A stretch of DNA of 64,000 bases from Candidatus Cloacimonadota bacterium (GTDB lineage: Bacteria; Muiribacteriota; UBA6191), in the NCBI GenBank assembly GCA_023954715.1, contig JAGSHD010000014.1, positions 62,001 through 126,000 on the forward strand. The letters are read 5' to 3'. The position numbers and the translations under genes are program-made. A model generated the notes under the pieces. The model did not search any database. It was not told where the DNA came from and saw only the letters and a list, made by a program, of their open reading frames with translations. Every line of letters starts with the position of its first letter. Position 1 is the stretch's first letter. Of this stretch, positions 33,787 through 42,125 are shown piece after piece.

Positions 33787-34485
33787 TTAAATATTACTCT
33801 TCATTTCTCTACTAAACTGAATAGTCCTTTTTATGAATCGCCATTTAGCGGAAAAACTTGTATTCCATTTCGAAGTACCATGAATTCTTTTTGGGAAAAC
33901 AACCTCAAAGCGGATCAACTTTTGTTTTGTTAAAAAAGCGTTATAGAGTAAGAAAAGGTCTAAGGAAAAGTCATCTGGAATGTCATGGAGATTTTCATAA
34001 AAGCTTCTATGAAATAGGTTTGGTTGAGCATTAATATCCCAAAGTAGTGTTTTTAAATAACATGTTTCAAAGAGGCTCATACCAATAGTAAAAAACTGAT
34101 CAAATAATGGGCGACCTTTTCGTTCACCTTTTACAAAAATATTGTTTGGGTTTTCATGGTCTTCAATGATTTTTAAGGCAAGTAAAAGATCTTTAGGATC
34201 TGTTTGCATATCAGCGTGTGTGTAAGCCAAATAATCTCCAGAAGCTATTTGTAAACCACTTTTTATACCATGTCCATAACCAATGTTTTTTTGTACATGA
34301 TGCACCTTAGAAAAAGAATATTTGCAACAGAGTTTTTCGAGAATAGCTTGAGATTGGTCAGTAGAGCCATTATTTACAAAGATAACCTCAATATCATCGC
34401 GTTGTATAATTTGGCAAAATCGATCAAAAATTAAAGGAATATTTTGTTCTTCGTTATAGCAAGGCACTACGATGGATAGTTTCAA
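33787..34485 (-). CDS. Family 2 glycosyltransferase
   Basis: 232 residues, single GT-A domain without membrane segments. LSIVVPCYNEEQNIPLIFDRF (3-23), VIFVNNGSTDQS, KNIGYGHGIKSGLQIASGDYLAYTHADMQTDP (nucleotide-sugar and metal site, with HAD in the DxD position) and KRIHGTSKWNTS are typical of dolichol-phosphate-mannose-synthase-like and polysaccharide GT2 enzymes. It probably adds a sugar to a lipid or growing glycan at the inner face of the membrane. It follows the tandem nucleotidyltransferase by 55 bases and completes a three-gene minus-strand operon. Confidence 0.9.
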   Translation of the reverse strand: MKLSIVVPCYNEEQNIPLIFDRFCQIIQRDDIEVIFVNNGSTDQSQAILEKLCCKYSFSKVHHVQKNIGYGHGIKSGLQIASGDYLAYTHADMQTDPKDLLLALKIIEDHENPNNIFVKGERKGRPLFDQFFTIGMSLFETCYLKTLLWDINAQPNLFHRSFYENLHDIPDDFSLDLFLLYNAFLTKQKLIRFEVVFPKRIHGTSKWNTSFSAKWRFIKRTIQFSREMKSNI

Positions 34486-34540
34486 GATTGTTTCCTTAAA
34501 TTAAATAGACTTTTAAATACTATATCAAGAAATAGAAATT

Positions 34541-36178
34541 TTAGTAAGTTTGATGAAAGTCAAAAAATTGTTGAGCCATGATGGGGGCGACTTTTTGATC
34601 GACATTTGCATCTAACTCCAAAGTGTAGGCGTGATCAAGACACTTATGAAAATAGCTTTGCCAGTATTTGTAGGTTTCATAATCTTCTGGAGTTCCCCAA
34701 CAAACATAATGTTGCACTTCAAAGACTTTAACATTGAGTCCTAGATGAATGAGCTCATTCATCAAACTATCTATATAGTATTCATTGTTTACTTTGTTAT
34801 TTTTGTGAAGAAGTAACTCCAGTCCATCTTTATAATATTGAGCTTTTTTAAAGTAAAATATTCCTGTAATTGCATGATCAGAACTGGGTTGATCTGAGAT
34901 TGCTTTTTTAACAGAAATATTAGTTGCTAAATCGTCGGTAGTTTCGACCCAACCATACATTTGTGGGTTTTTGTTCACCGTAGGATGGTTTTTAAAGGTC
35001 CAAATAATAGCGTCTACTGAGGTGTCATTGATCAGATGATCTAGTTGTTTATAATCATAAACAATGGCATTGTCTGTGGCCCCAACTATTAAAGGCTCGT
35101 CAAAGTTTATATGAGTCAAGCCTTCAAAGCAGCTGATAGCTTGCCCTTGTGAGGGTTTATCCAATTGGTATATTTTAGATTTTGGATATGTATCTGTGAG
35201 AATTTTTTCAATTGGATATGAGCTTGTATGATCCTTTAAACAAACAAAAACATTTGAGTCGGTTTTGGGTAGAGAGTTGGTAGCTTGTATGATCATCGGC
35301 TTAGAATTAATATCTAAAAGGGGTTTAGGGGTTTTATATCCATAGTCAATGAAGCGTTGTCCTAGTCCAGCTAAAGGAACAATACAAGTGCCTCTAATCT
35401 TATGAGAATTGTTTGGATTTGAAACAGCATCTTTAAAATACTTAGACCAATGATTGTAATCTTTTACGTCTTCTGGGGTACCCCATTGAAGCATGTGCTG
35501 GATTTCATAAATTGAAACATTTAGCTTGTCTTGTATCAATAGATTGTAAACTAGAGAAACATAAAACTCTCCATTTAGGTTGAGATTTAAATCAATTAAT
35601 TTTTGAAAGTATTTTTTTACTAAAGAGCCATTTTTAAAGTAGTAGGTCCCGTTAGATGCATACTCTTGCATCCTATCATTTGTGAAGGACTCTTTTTCTT
35701 TGATTTCAAGCATCCATTGATGTTGATCTCTCATAAATGCATAATTGGTACTACCTAACATGTGAGGATGAAAGCCTTTGTAAGAAACTACTGCACCATC
35801 TGCGTTTCTATGCCTAGTGTGGTTAAGAAAATCTTGATAATCCCAATAAGTCCCAAAGTCACAATAATTGACGATGACTTCTTCGTTATCATCGATCATC
35901 TCAAAGACTTTTGAAACAGCGTACACTGGGCCTAGTTTGTGGGCGTCAATTTCTACAATTTGTGGGTCTTTCGTAACTTGAGTCAAAATCTCTTTCATAT
36001 CAGTATTTTGAAGATGTTGAGAGTTGCATATAAAAGTAAATTTAGTCTCTTTAGGGAATAGATTCACTACGTGCTCGATCATGGCTTTACCATCAATTTT
36101 AATCAATGGTTTTGGAGTGTTATAACCTCCTATGATAAAACGATTTCCTGTACCCGACATTGGAATAATGATATGCAT
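34541..36178 (-). CDS. Tandem sugar-nucleotidyltransferase protein (two fused domains)
   Basis: 545 residues from the ATG at 36178 (a GTG 9 bases upstream is less likely). Two full nucleotidyltransferase domains lie head to tail. The first opens MHIIIPMSGTGNRFIIGGYN with TPKPLIKI, the second IVPLAGLGQRFIDYGYKTPK then PLLDI (about 266 onward). Both carry the G-x-G-x-R-F nucleotide loop, a later metal Asp region (NYCDFGTY; GATDNA), and matching ends (EIQHMLQWGTPEDVKDY; EVQHYVCWGTPEDYETY). Single-domain relatives activate sugars such as glucose 1-phosphate or choline phosphate for capsules. The fusion suggests paired activities or one regulatory domain. It lies between the aldolase-like and GT2 genes. 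Confidence 0.85.
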   Translation of the reverse strand: MHIIIPMSGTGNRFIIGGYNTPKPLIKIDGKAMIEHVVNLFPKETKFTFICNSQHLQNTDMKEILTQVTKDPQIVEIDAHKLGPVYAVSKVFEMIDDNEEVIVNYCDFGTYWDYQDFLNHTRHRNADGAVVSYKGFHPHMLGSTNYAFMRDQHQWMLEIKEKESFTNDRMQEYASNGTYYFKNGSLVKKYFQKLIDLNLNLNGEFYVSLVYNLLIQDKLNVSIYEIQHMLQWGTPEDVKDYNHWSKYFKDAVSNPNNSHKIRGTCIVPLAGLGQRFIDYGYKTPKPLLDINSKPMIIQATNSLPKTDSNVFVCLKDHTSSYPIEKILTDTYPKSKIYQLDKPSQGQAISCFEGLTHINFDEPLIVGATDNAIVYDYKQLDHLINDTSVDAIIWTFKNHPTVNKNPQMYGWVETTDDLATNISVKKAISDQPSSDHAITGIFYFKKAQYYKDGLELLLHKNNKVNNEYYIDSLMNELIHLGLNVKVFEVQHYVCWGTPEDYETYKYWQSYFHKCLDHAYTLELDANVDQKVAPIMAQQFFDFHQTY

Positions 36179-36183
36179 GGTTC

Positions 36184-37257
36184 TCACTTTAAAAGATTTT
36201 GTCTAAATTTTTCGGCATCCCAATTATTAAGATAGCAGATTTCTTCTGAATCAAGATAGTTTACTTGGTTTTTACATTGAGATAATACACTAATATGAAA
36301 CTTAAAAACTTCTTCTATCTGTTTTGCTTTGTGTATATTTTGAGCGACAAAGTATATTCGTTGATTTATGATTATAACTTTTGGTAATTGCTTGTAGTCT
36401 TTTAAAAACTGCCCAACTTCAAAAGAATTATCTAAACTACTTAAATGTAAGACCTTTTCTCCGCAATATACTAAACTATCTGGACAAAATGGGCCTTTTG
36501 AAAACAGATCAGGATCTTGTGAAAGATGAGTGTTTAAAATATGATCGTCACTGAGGTAGGTTATATTTGTATTGCTTTGAATACTTTTAAGAAGAGAAGA
36601 AATTTTGTTACACAGTCTATAATGAGATAAATCAAGTCCCAAGTATTTTTCAAGTCTTAAGCAAATTAATTGTGTGAGGTCGTTAATGTCTTTTTTGCTA
36701 TCAGAGTGTATGATCAGTCCATGATTTTGTAAAAAGATAACTTTAGGGTTTTTCTTGTTAGAATTTAGGCGTCGTGACAATGCCATGGCAAGCTCAATAC
36801 CAGGGGTATGATAGTTTACCAACGCTATGTCTATCTCTTGAAACAAATCCTGTAAGATGGATTGCCAGTTGGGCATGACCAAGATTATATTTAAGGCCAG
36901 TGGATGAGTATGCAAGCTATATCTTAAAAGGAGTGAATGTAAAAGAGTTTCAATAGATGGTTTGGCATTGTGTATCGTAGCTTCTTGTAAGAGCTGTGTA
37001 CATATCTTTCCACGTTTCACTTTATCAGTTTCAGATAGCAATTTAGGATGATTAATTAGATTTTTTACTTTTGAAGTTTTGACTTTAGAATAGGCATTGT
37101 TTTTTGAAACTTCACTTAGAGTATAGCCTGATGCTTTAATCAACATTTCGTCGTCTGCTATTTTTACAGCAGCATTTCCACCACCCGCTTGAACTAGATC
37201 GAATCGTTCTCCTGCAAAGTGAGAAATGTCTATAAAATCTTGAAAGTAGTCGGGCAT
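36184..37257 (-). CDS. Class II aldolase/adducin-family protein of a glycan locus
   Basis: 357 residues. GGGNAAVK (25-32) and the family zinc site LHTHPLALN (115-123, His116 and His118) with FLQNHGLIIHSDS give three histidines, and SIETLLHSLL (101-110) carries the usual Glu. Family members split or modify sugar phosphates such as fuculose or rhamnulose 1-phosphate. The C-terminal 140 residues are a less conserved alpha/beta extension. It is first in the operon aldolase-nucleotidyltransferase-GT2, so it probably shapes the activated sugar used there. The substrate is not predictable. Confidence 0.8.
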   Translation of the reverse strand: MPDYFQDFIDISHFAGERFDLVQAGGGNAAVKIADDEMLIKASGYTLSEVSKNNAYSKVKTSKVKNLINHPKLLSETDKVKRGKICTQLLQEATIHNAKPSIETLLHSLLLRYSLHTHPLALNIILVMPNWQSILQDLFQEIDIALVNYHTPGIELAMALSRRLNSNKKNPKVIFLQNHGLIIHSDSKKDINDLTQLICLRLEKYLGLDLSHYRLCNKISSLLKSIQSNTNITYLSDDHILNTHLSQDPDLFSKGPFCPDSLVYCGEKVLHLSSLDNSFEVGQFLKDYKQLPKVIIINQRIYFVAQNIHKAKQIEEVFKFHISVLSQCKNQVNYLDSEEICYLNNWDAEKFRQNLLK

Positions 37258-37321
37258 GAATTGAGTCCTTGGATTGATTGAATCTTTTAAAGTAAAGATT
37301 ATGTATTATATATTTGTAATT

Positions 37322-37350
37322 TTTACTATTCAATAAAATGTATGTAATAT
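37322..37350 (+). promoter_or_regulatory. Candidate promoter for the GDPD-like/membrane-protein pair
   Basis: TTTACT, 17 bases, TAATAT, each matching the consensus at four of six positions. The leader would be about 75 bases. Confidence 0.3.
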
Positions 37351-37432
37351 TCTGTATTAAGTTTTAATTTTGATCCGATATACTTAAAGTAAAAGTTTAG
37401 AAGTGAAGTGATTTAGCTCTGAGGGTTTGAAG

Positions 37433-38041
37433 ATGAAATACATAGCGCATAGGATTAACTCATCCTCCGAATTGGAGTCCTTAGATTCCAAATATGGCGT
37501 AGAGCTAGATCTACGAGATGGGGAGAGTGATTTGATAATTCATCATGATCCATTTAGTAAGGGCGAATTGTTTGATGACTATCTAAACAAATATAAGCAC
37601 TCTACAATGATATTAAATATTAAATCTGCTGGAATAGAATTAAATGTTTTAGAAGCTTTATCTAAAAGAGGAATTGAGGATTACTTTTTTTTAGATTGCT
37701 CTTATCCTATGATTAATATGTTGACTCAAATGTCTTGCAATAAAATTGCTTTAAGGTTTTCAGAATATGAACGTTTAGATAGCATAGAGGTATTGGCTTC
37801 AAAGGTAACTTGGGTTTGGGTAGATTGTTTTTATAAGCTTCATTTTACAAAATCTCATTTGGATCGATTTAAGCAATTGGGATTAAAAAGTTGTTTAGTT
37901 TCTCCTGACTTGATCCAAAAAGAGGAAGAGATTACAAAATATGCAGATTATTTGTTGAAAAATGATCTTGAGTTTGATGCGATTTGCTGTAAAACACGCA
38001 ACATTTCTCTATGGAAAAAGCTACTTGGTGAAACTTCATGA
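37433..38041 (+). CDS. Small glycerophosphodiester phosphodiesterase-fold protein
   Basis: 202 residues from the ATG at 37433 (GAGGG 7 bases upstream; a TTG at 37427 is less likely). The active-site pattern of the GDPD family is present: His6-Arg7 (AHR), Glu24 and Asp26 (VELDLRD) and His37/His38 (IIHHDP). At 202 residues it is shorter than typical enzymes (about 250), but similar short forms occur in capsule and LPS clusters. It likely cleaves or transfers a glycerol-phosphate diester. The stop overlaps the next gene by 4 bases. Confidence 0.75.
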   Translation: MKYIAHRINSSSELESLDSKYGVELDLRDGESDLIIHHDPFSKGELFDDYLNKYKHSTMILNIKSAGIELNVLEALSKRGIEDYFFLDCSYPMINMLTQMSCNKIALRFSEYERLDSIEVLASKVTWVWVDCFYKLHFTKSHLDRFKQLGLKSCLVSPDLIQKEEEITKYADYLLKNDLEFDAICCKTRNISLWKKLLGETS

Positions 38042-40473
38042 AAGAAAAGCTATCTCCTAAAGCAACTTTCTTGATAGTTCTTGGACTTATCGTAACTCAC
38101 TATTTTGTTTGGATTCATTATGTGGGTGCTTTTCCTAGTGAGAATGGACATTATAATTTTTATGCACCTATGGGATCATACTTATATTTGAGTGAAATGT
38201 TGCCAGATCATGGGACTTTAATGACATTGTTTCCAGATAAATTCCCCCATGGGATAGGGATATTTTTGTATATTATATGGAAACTGGGTTTGAGTACTTT
38301 ATTTACAAGTAACCCTTGGATTATATTCATTCCGGTTTTGATTTTGATTGGCGCAATCTCTTGGATGGCAGAGCCTTCATTAAAAGGTAAACTTTGTTTC
38401 TTATGTGGGCTGTACTTTTTTCCTATTAGTCAAATTACTTTAAAGTCATTTTCCATACATTGCATTATCATATATTTATTTATGTTTGCAATTTTGATAT
38501 ATCATTCGAATGATATTAAAAACCTTGGCGTAAAATATGCTGTATTTACTTTGGCAGTATTTCTTTGTATGACACTGAAGCACCTAGGTATCGTATTAGT
38601 TTTTTGTTATGCTATGGTACAATTGTTATGTTTTCGCTCGAATAACCAAGCTAAACTATTAGTCGGGTATATAGGTATATTACTTATAATATCTGTACCC
38701 TTTTATTTAAACTCTAATAATGCTTCGTACTCCTTTAGTGAACTAGCTTTACACAATCCACATTTGTCTAGCAACTTGGGTTTACTACTACCATTTATTT
38801 TATCTTATATTGTTATTTTTGTAGCTTTGTTTACAAGATCACTGAAGCAGGGGAATGAAGAAAAGAAAGACTACCCTAGTTTGTTTAAATCTCCAGTTAA
38901 TGTTGTATTGGCTATGCTTTTAATTGTGCCTTTTTTTGTTATTTTAGATTTAAAAATATTCTTTTATTACGGAATGTTCCTCTCTATTATTTTATTTTTC
39001 TTGGGAATATATTTATTACTTAATTATAGATCAAAGGGAGACAGAGCTATATTTACTAGTTTATTTTTTGCATCTTATAGTTGTGCTACATTTTTATACG
39101 GTACTCGTTTTGCCATAACTGGGGATGTCTTTTACTTTTCTTTTCTTCTAATGATTTATCTATTTTTTAAGCAATGTAGTTCATTTAAGGTAAAATTAGG
39201 AGTGACTTTATCTTTCGTATTGCTTTCTAGTTTTATGCCAAACTATTTGAATTTAAAAAGGGTTATTGGTTCATCAGCAACAAGTTTTTATCAATATTAT
39301 GTGGATGGCTTTCATCAAAACCCTCTCTCTTGGCAAAAATCCACTATCCTTAAAAATAGAAAGTCGATTCAAGATATTTTGATACAAAAAGATCTTAGCC
39401 AATATGGAGATTATTGTTTTTCAGGTTTTGTTAATATGCATCCTTTTCAGTTTCAGGTTTTAGAAACCCTAGGAGAAGAAAAAATTAAGAACCCTCATAT
39501 TAAAACTCTCATTCGTAAAATCGAAAATGATACGAGTAGCGCATTCATTGATTATCGTGAAAGAGGGGAGGACTTGTTTTTACATTGGCTGAAAGAAAAG
39601 CAATTTTTGTACTTTGTTCACTCTACTAGCAAGATTCAAAGTAGTATTTATGATCTTTCTTCAGCGGAGTTATGTAAATCATTTTTGAATAATATTGATA
39701 TCAATGATTTCAAAAACAACTATCCTTTGAGAGTAGATGTATCTATTGCCTTGCAAAATAGCTACTATTTCTGGTTAAAAACTAATAAGCTTTTGGCTCA
39801 GCATTATGAAAAATATATCCTAGATCAAATAAGTTTTTATATTTTAAAAGGTATACCTCTAAAAAAAAGTAACGATTATCAGCCTTTTGGTCAATTAATC
39901 GACCTTTACAAAGAAAATATAGAAATACAGGACATACTACAAGACAAAGGATCAAAGCATTTTGAGGAAATGTTGGATAAAGCTAAGGCTTCGGCCTTAG
40001 AAGACTGTAAAAAGAGTAAAGTTTTGTGTCAGGCTATTCAAGAATCTATTATTTTTTTTAGTATTGATAAAGAGGACAAAAGAAGAGCACTAATAACATT
40101 AGAAAAAATGGACAAAGACTGGAGCTTAAATAGTTCTTTATTACAAGAAGAGTATTCAAAATTTACAGAATTAATCCCTAAGATATTGGATAAAGATGCT
40201 CGCTTAGCCAACGCCATGATGACCATAGCTCAGAGAAAATTTAGTGAAAATTATAATTTGATAGCCATAGAAGCAAAAATAGCTGATGCTTTACAGGGGG
40301 AAAATATTTTAAAAAGATCCCAAGAGTTATGGATTGAGGGCAATAAGTATTTGGATATGAATCCACCAAACTTTAAGAAAGCATTACCATATCTCAAAAA
40401 AGCTATTACCTTGAATCCTAACTCCCATGTTATGAGAAAAGATTATGATATGGTTATGAAAAATTTAAATTAA
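38038..40473 (+). CDS. Large polytopic membrane protein with a C-terminal helical/TPR domain
   Basis: 811 residues. The first about 410 hold roughly ten to twelve membrane segments with long periplasmic or cytoplasmic loops, like GT-C glycosyltransferases or O-antigen polymerases; an early loop (EMLPDHGTLMTLFPDKFPHG) has acidic residues of the sort found in GT-C active sites. Residues about 415-811 are soluble and helical, ending in a TPR-like unit (ANKYLDMNP then KKALPYLKKAITLNPNSHV). I recognise no named family. It is coupled to the GDPD-like gene (ATGA overlap), which suggests a shared glycan or teichoic-acid-like pathway. Its stop overlaps the converging sigma-factor stop. Confidence 0.6.
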   Translation: MKEKLSPKATFLIVLGLIVTHYFVWIHYVGAFPSENGHYNFYAPMGSYLYLSEMLPDHGTLMTLFPDKFPHGIGIFLYIIWKLGLSTLFTSNPWIIFIPVLILIGAISWMAEPSLKGKLCFLCGLYFFPISQITLKSFSIHCIIIYLFMFAILIYHSNDIKNLGVKYAVFTLAVFLCMTLKHLGIVLVFCYAMVQLLCFRSNNQAKLLVGYIGILLIISVPFYLNSNNASYSFSELALHNPHLSSNLGLLLPFILSYIVIFVALFTRSLKQGNEEKKDYPSLFKSPVNVVLAMLLIVPFFVILDLKIFFYYGMFLSIILFFLGIYLLLNYRSKGDRAIFTSLFFASYSCATFLYGTRFAITGDVFYFSFLLMIYLFFKQCSSFKVKLGVTLSFVLLSSFMPNYLNLKRVIGSSATSFYQYYVDGFHQNPLSWQKSTILKNRKSIQDILIQKDLSQYGDYCFSGFVNMHPFQFQVLETLGEEKIKNPHIKTLIRKIENDTSSAFIDYRERGEDLFLHWLKEKQFLYFVHSTSKIQSSIYDLSSAELCKSFLNNIDINDFKNNYPLRVDVSIALQNSYYFWLKTNKLLAQHYEKYILDQISFYILKGIPLKKSNDYQPFGQLIDLYKENIEIQDILQDKGSKHFEEMLDKAKASALEDCKKSKVLCQAIQESIIFFSIDKEDKRRALITLEKMDKDWSLNSSLLQEEYSKFTELIPKILDKDARLANAMMTIAQRKFSENYNLIAIEAKIADALQGENILKRSQELWIEGNKYLDMNPPNFKKALPYLKKAITLNPNSHVMRKDYDMVMKNLN

Positions 40474-41351
40474 TCTTCAAGTAAGACTTTTTTGATTCTA
40501 CTTAATCGACCACGGAGCCTTAAAATGGCTTTTGTGTGTAGCTGAGAAACTCTAGAGTCAGAAACTCCTAAAATGCTGCCAATTTCTTTTGAGGTAAGCT
40601 CTTCGAAATAATATAGAGTAACAACAAGTCTTTCTCTGTCAGAAAGTTTATTGATAGACTCAGCTAACATTTTTTTGACTTCTTTGTTGGTGGCACGTTG
40701 CTCTGGAGTAGGAGTATTTGTATCTTCAAAAAAGTTTAAGCGACTTTGTCCACTATTTTCACTGTTAGGGTCTGTTTCATCTAAAGAGAGTACTAGACTC
40801 TGTCTTGTTTCTTCTAGAAGTTTTTGTAGTTCTTCTATGGTGATTTCAAGGTACTCAGCAACTTCTTCATCTTTTGCTTCTCGTCCAAACTCTGACTCTA
40901 AGTGAGCATAAGCTTTTTCAAGACGCTTTGCTTTTTGTCGTACTGATCTAGGAGTCCAATCAAGAACTCTTAACTCATCTAAGATTGCACCACGAATACG
41001 CGTTTTTGCATAAGTTTTAAATTGAACAGCACGTCCTGGATCATATTTTTCAATTGCATCCATGAGTCCGAAAACACCATAACTAACCAAATCTTCATAC
41101 TCCACATTATTAGGGAGATTTACAGCCATTCTACCAGCAACGTATTTAACGAAAGGGGAGAACTTCAAAATTAGCTCGTCTCTACACTTAGGATCTCCAG
41201 TATCTTTGTACTTAGTCCACAGTAATAGATCGCGAGTATCACTAGAATCGTCTTTTTCAGGATTAGCAGAAGGGCGTTTCTCAACATTTACTTCGGTAAT
41301 CTGAATTAGATTTTCTTCTTCGTTATTTTTACTTGTATTTTCTTGTGCCAT
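40470..41351 (-). CDS. fliA: Flagellar-type sigma factor (sigma-28/WhiG family)
   Basis: 293 residues. Region 2: ELILKFSPFVKYVAGRMA, EYEDLVSYGVFGLMDAIEKYDP, FKTYAKTRIRGAILDELR and DWTPRSVRQKAK, a sequence that is diagnostic of FliA/SigD/WhiG. Region 4: LSDRERLVVTLYYFEELTSKEIGSILGVSDSRVSQLHTKA. The N-terminal about 40 residues are an extra acidic tail. It should direct late flagellar and motility transcription. No anti-sigma gene (flgM) is visible nearby. No Shine-Dalgarno precedes the ATG. The gene converges on the 811-residue protein with overlapping stops and no terminator between. Confidence 0.93.
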   Translation of the reverse strand: MAQENTSKNNEEENLIQITEVNVEKRPSANPEKDDSSDTRDLLLWTKYKDTGDPKCRDELILKFSPFVKYVAGRMAVNLPNNVEYEDLVSYGVFGLMDAIEKYDPGRAVQFKTYAKTRIRGAILDELRVLDWTPRSVRQKAKRLEKAYAHLESEFGREAKDEEVAEYLEITIEELQKLLEETRQSLVLSLDETDPNSENSGQSRLNFFEDTNTPTPEQRATNKEVKKMLAESINKLSDRERLVVTLYYFEELTSKEIGSILGVSDSRVSQLHTKAILRLRGRLSRIKKVLLED

Positions 41352-41387
41352 TATTTTTATTTAGTGTTACAAAATGTGCTTATTTGT

Positions 41388-41416
41388 ACTATAACATGTA
41401 AGTGTTATATCTACAA
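41388..41416 (-). promoter_or_regulatory. Candidate extended -10 promoter of the sigma-28 gene
   Basis: On the minus strand: weak TTGTAG, 17 bases, TATAGT with TG one base before it (TGTTATAGT). Gives a leader of about 30 bases. Confidence 0.4.
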
Positions 41417-41512
41417 CTATATATGGAACTAATGTCCTATAACTTAGATGTAAGTATTTCGTTGCGTATAAGAAGAAGAATGTTACCGACTTACACTCTA
41501 TTTGTAGTAATT

Positions 41513-42085
41513 TTAAGTTAAAAGATTTTTCTTGTTAAACTTTTGGCAGGCTTCTTCTAACTTGCCATTTAGTATAAGCGATATACTCTCTTCAATACAA
41601 GGATAAACTTTGTTAATTATCTCTAATTCATCACTTTGAAACTTTCCTAAGACAAAAGATGCAGCACCTTTAATAGGGTGTTTTGGTCGAATACCTATGC
41701 GAAGTCGTGGAAACTCGGTAGTCCCAAGAATAGAAATGATTGATTTCATGCCATTATGAGAACCAGCACTACCTTTTTGACGGATTCGCATGGAACCTAT
41801 TTCAAGATCAAAATCATCATAGACCACAAGTATTTTTGAAGGAGGGGTTGTTTTTTTTAGACGAATTAATGATTCACCTGATAAGTTCATGAAAGTTTGA
41901 GGTTTGACCAACTGAAGAGTGCCACCACCAAGAGATATACTAGACTCTAGTGATTTGTTATATTTATTTGAACTAAAGTCAGGGCCTAGATTGTTGCTTT
42001 GTAAGTAATCTAATGCCATAAATCCAACATTATGTCTCGTATTATCGTATTTATTACCAGGGTTTCCTAGGCCAACAATAATCAT
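41513..42085 (-). CDS. pth: Peptidyl-tRNA hydrolase
   Basis: 190 residues. Frees tRNA from peptidyl-tRNA that drops off ribosomes. IIVGLGNPGNKYDNTRHNVG (2-21) contains the catalytic His18 (His20 in E. coli) and Asn8; VVYDDFDLEIGSMRIRQ and GSAGSHNGMKSI follow, including the second conserved Asn. AAGGGAT precedes the ATG. It lies 40 bases after the TPR gene on the same strand. In several phyla pth sits close to spoVG or ctc, and here the same neighbourhood is seen with two genes between. Confidence 0.96.
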   Translation of the reverse strand: MIIVGLGNPGNKYDNTRHNVGFMALDYLQSNNLGPDFSSNKYNKSLESSISLGGGTLQLVKPQTFMNLSGESLIRLKKTTPPSKILVVYDDFDLEIGSMRIRQKGSAGSHNGMKSIISILGTTEFPRLRIGIRPKHPIKGAASFVLGKFQSDELEIINKVYPCIEESISLILNGKLEEACQKFNKKNLLT

Positions 42086-42125
42086 ATAAATCCCTTATGT
42101 TTAATATTGAATGTGAGTGAGAGGG

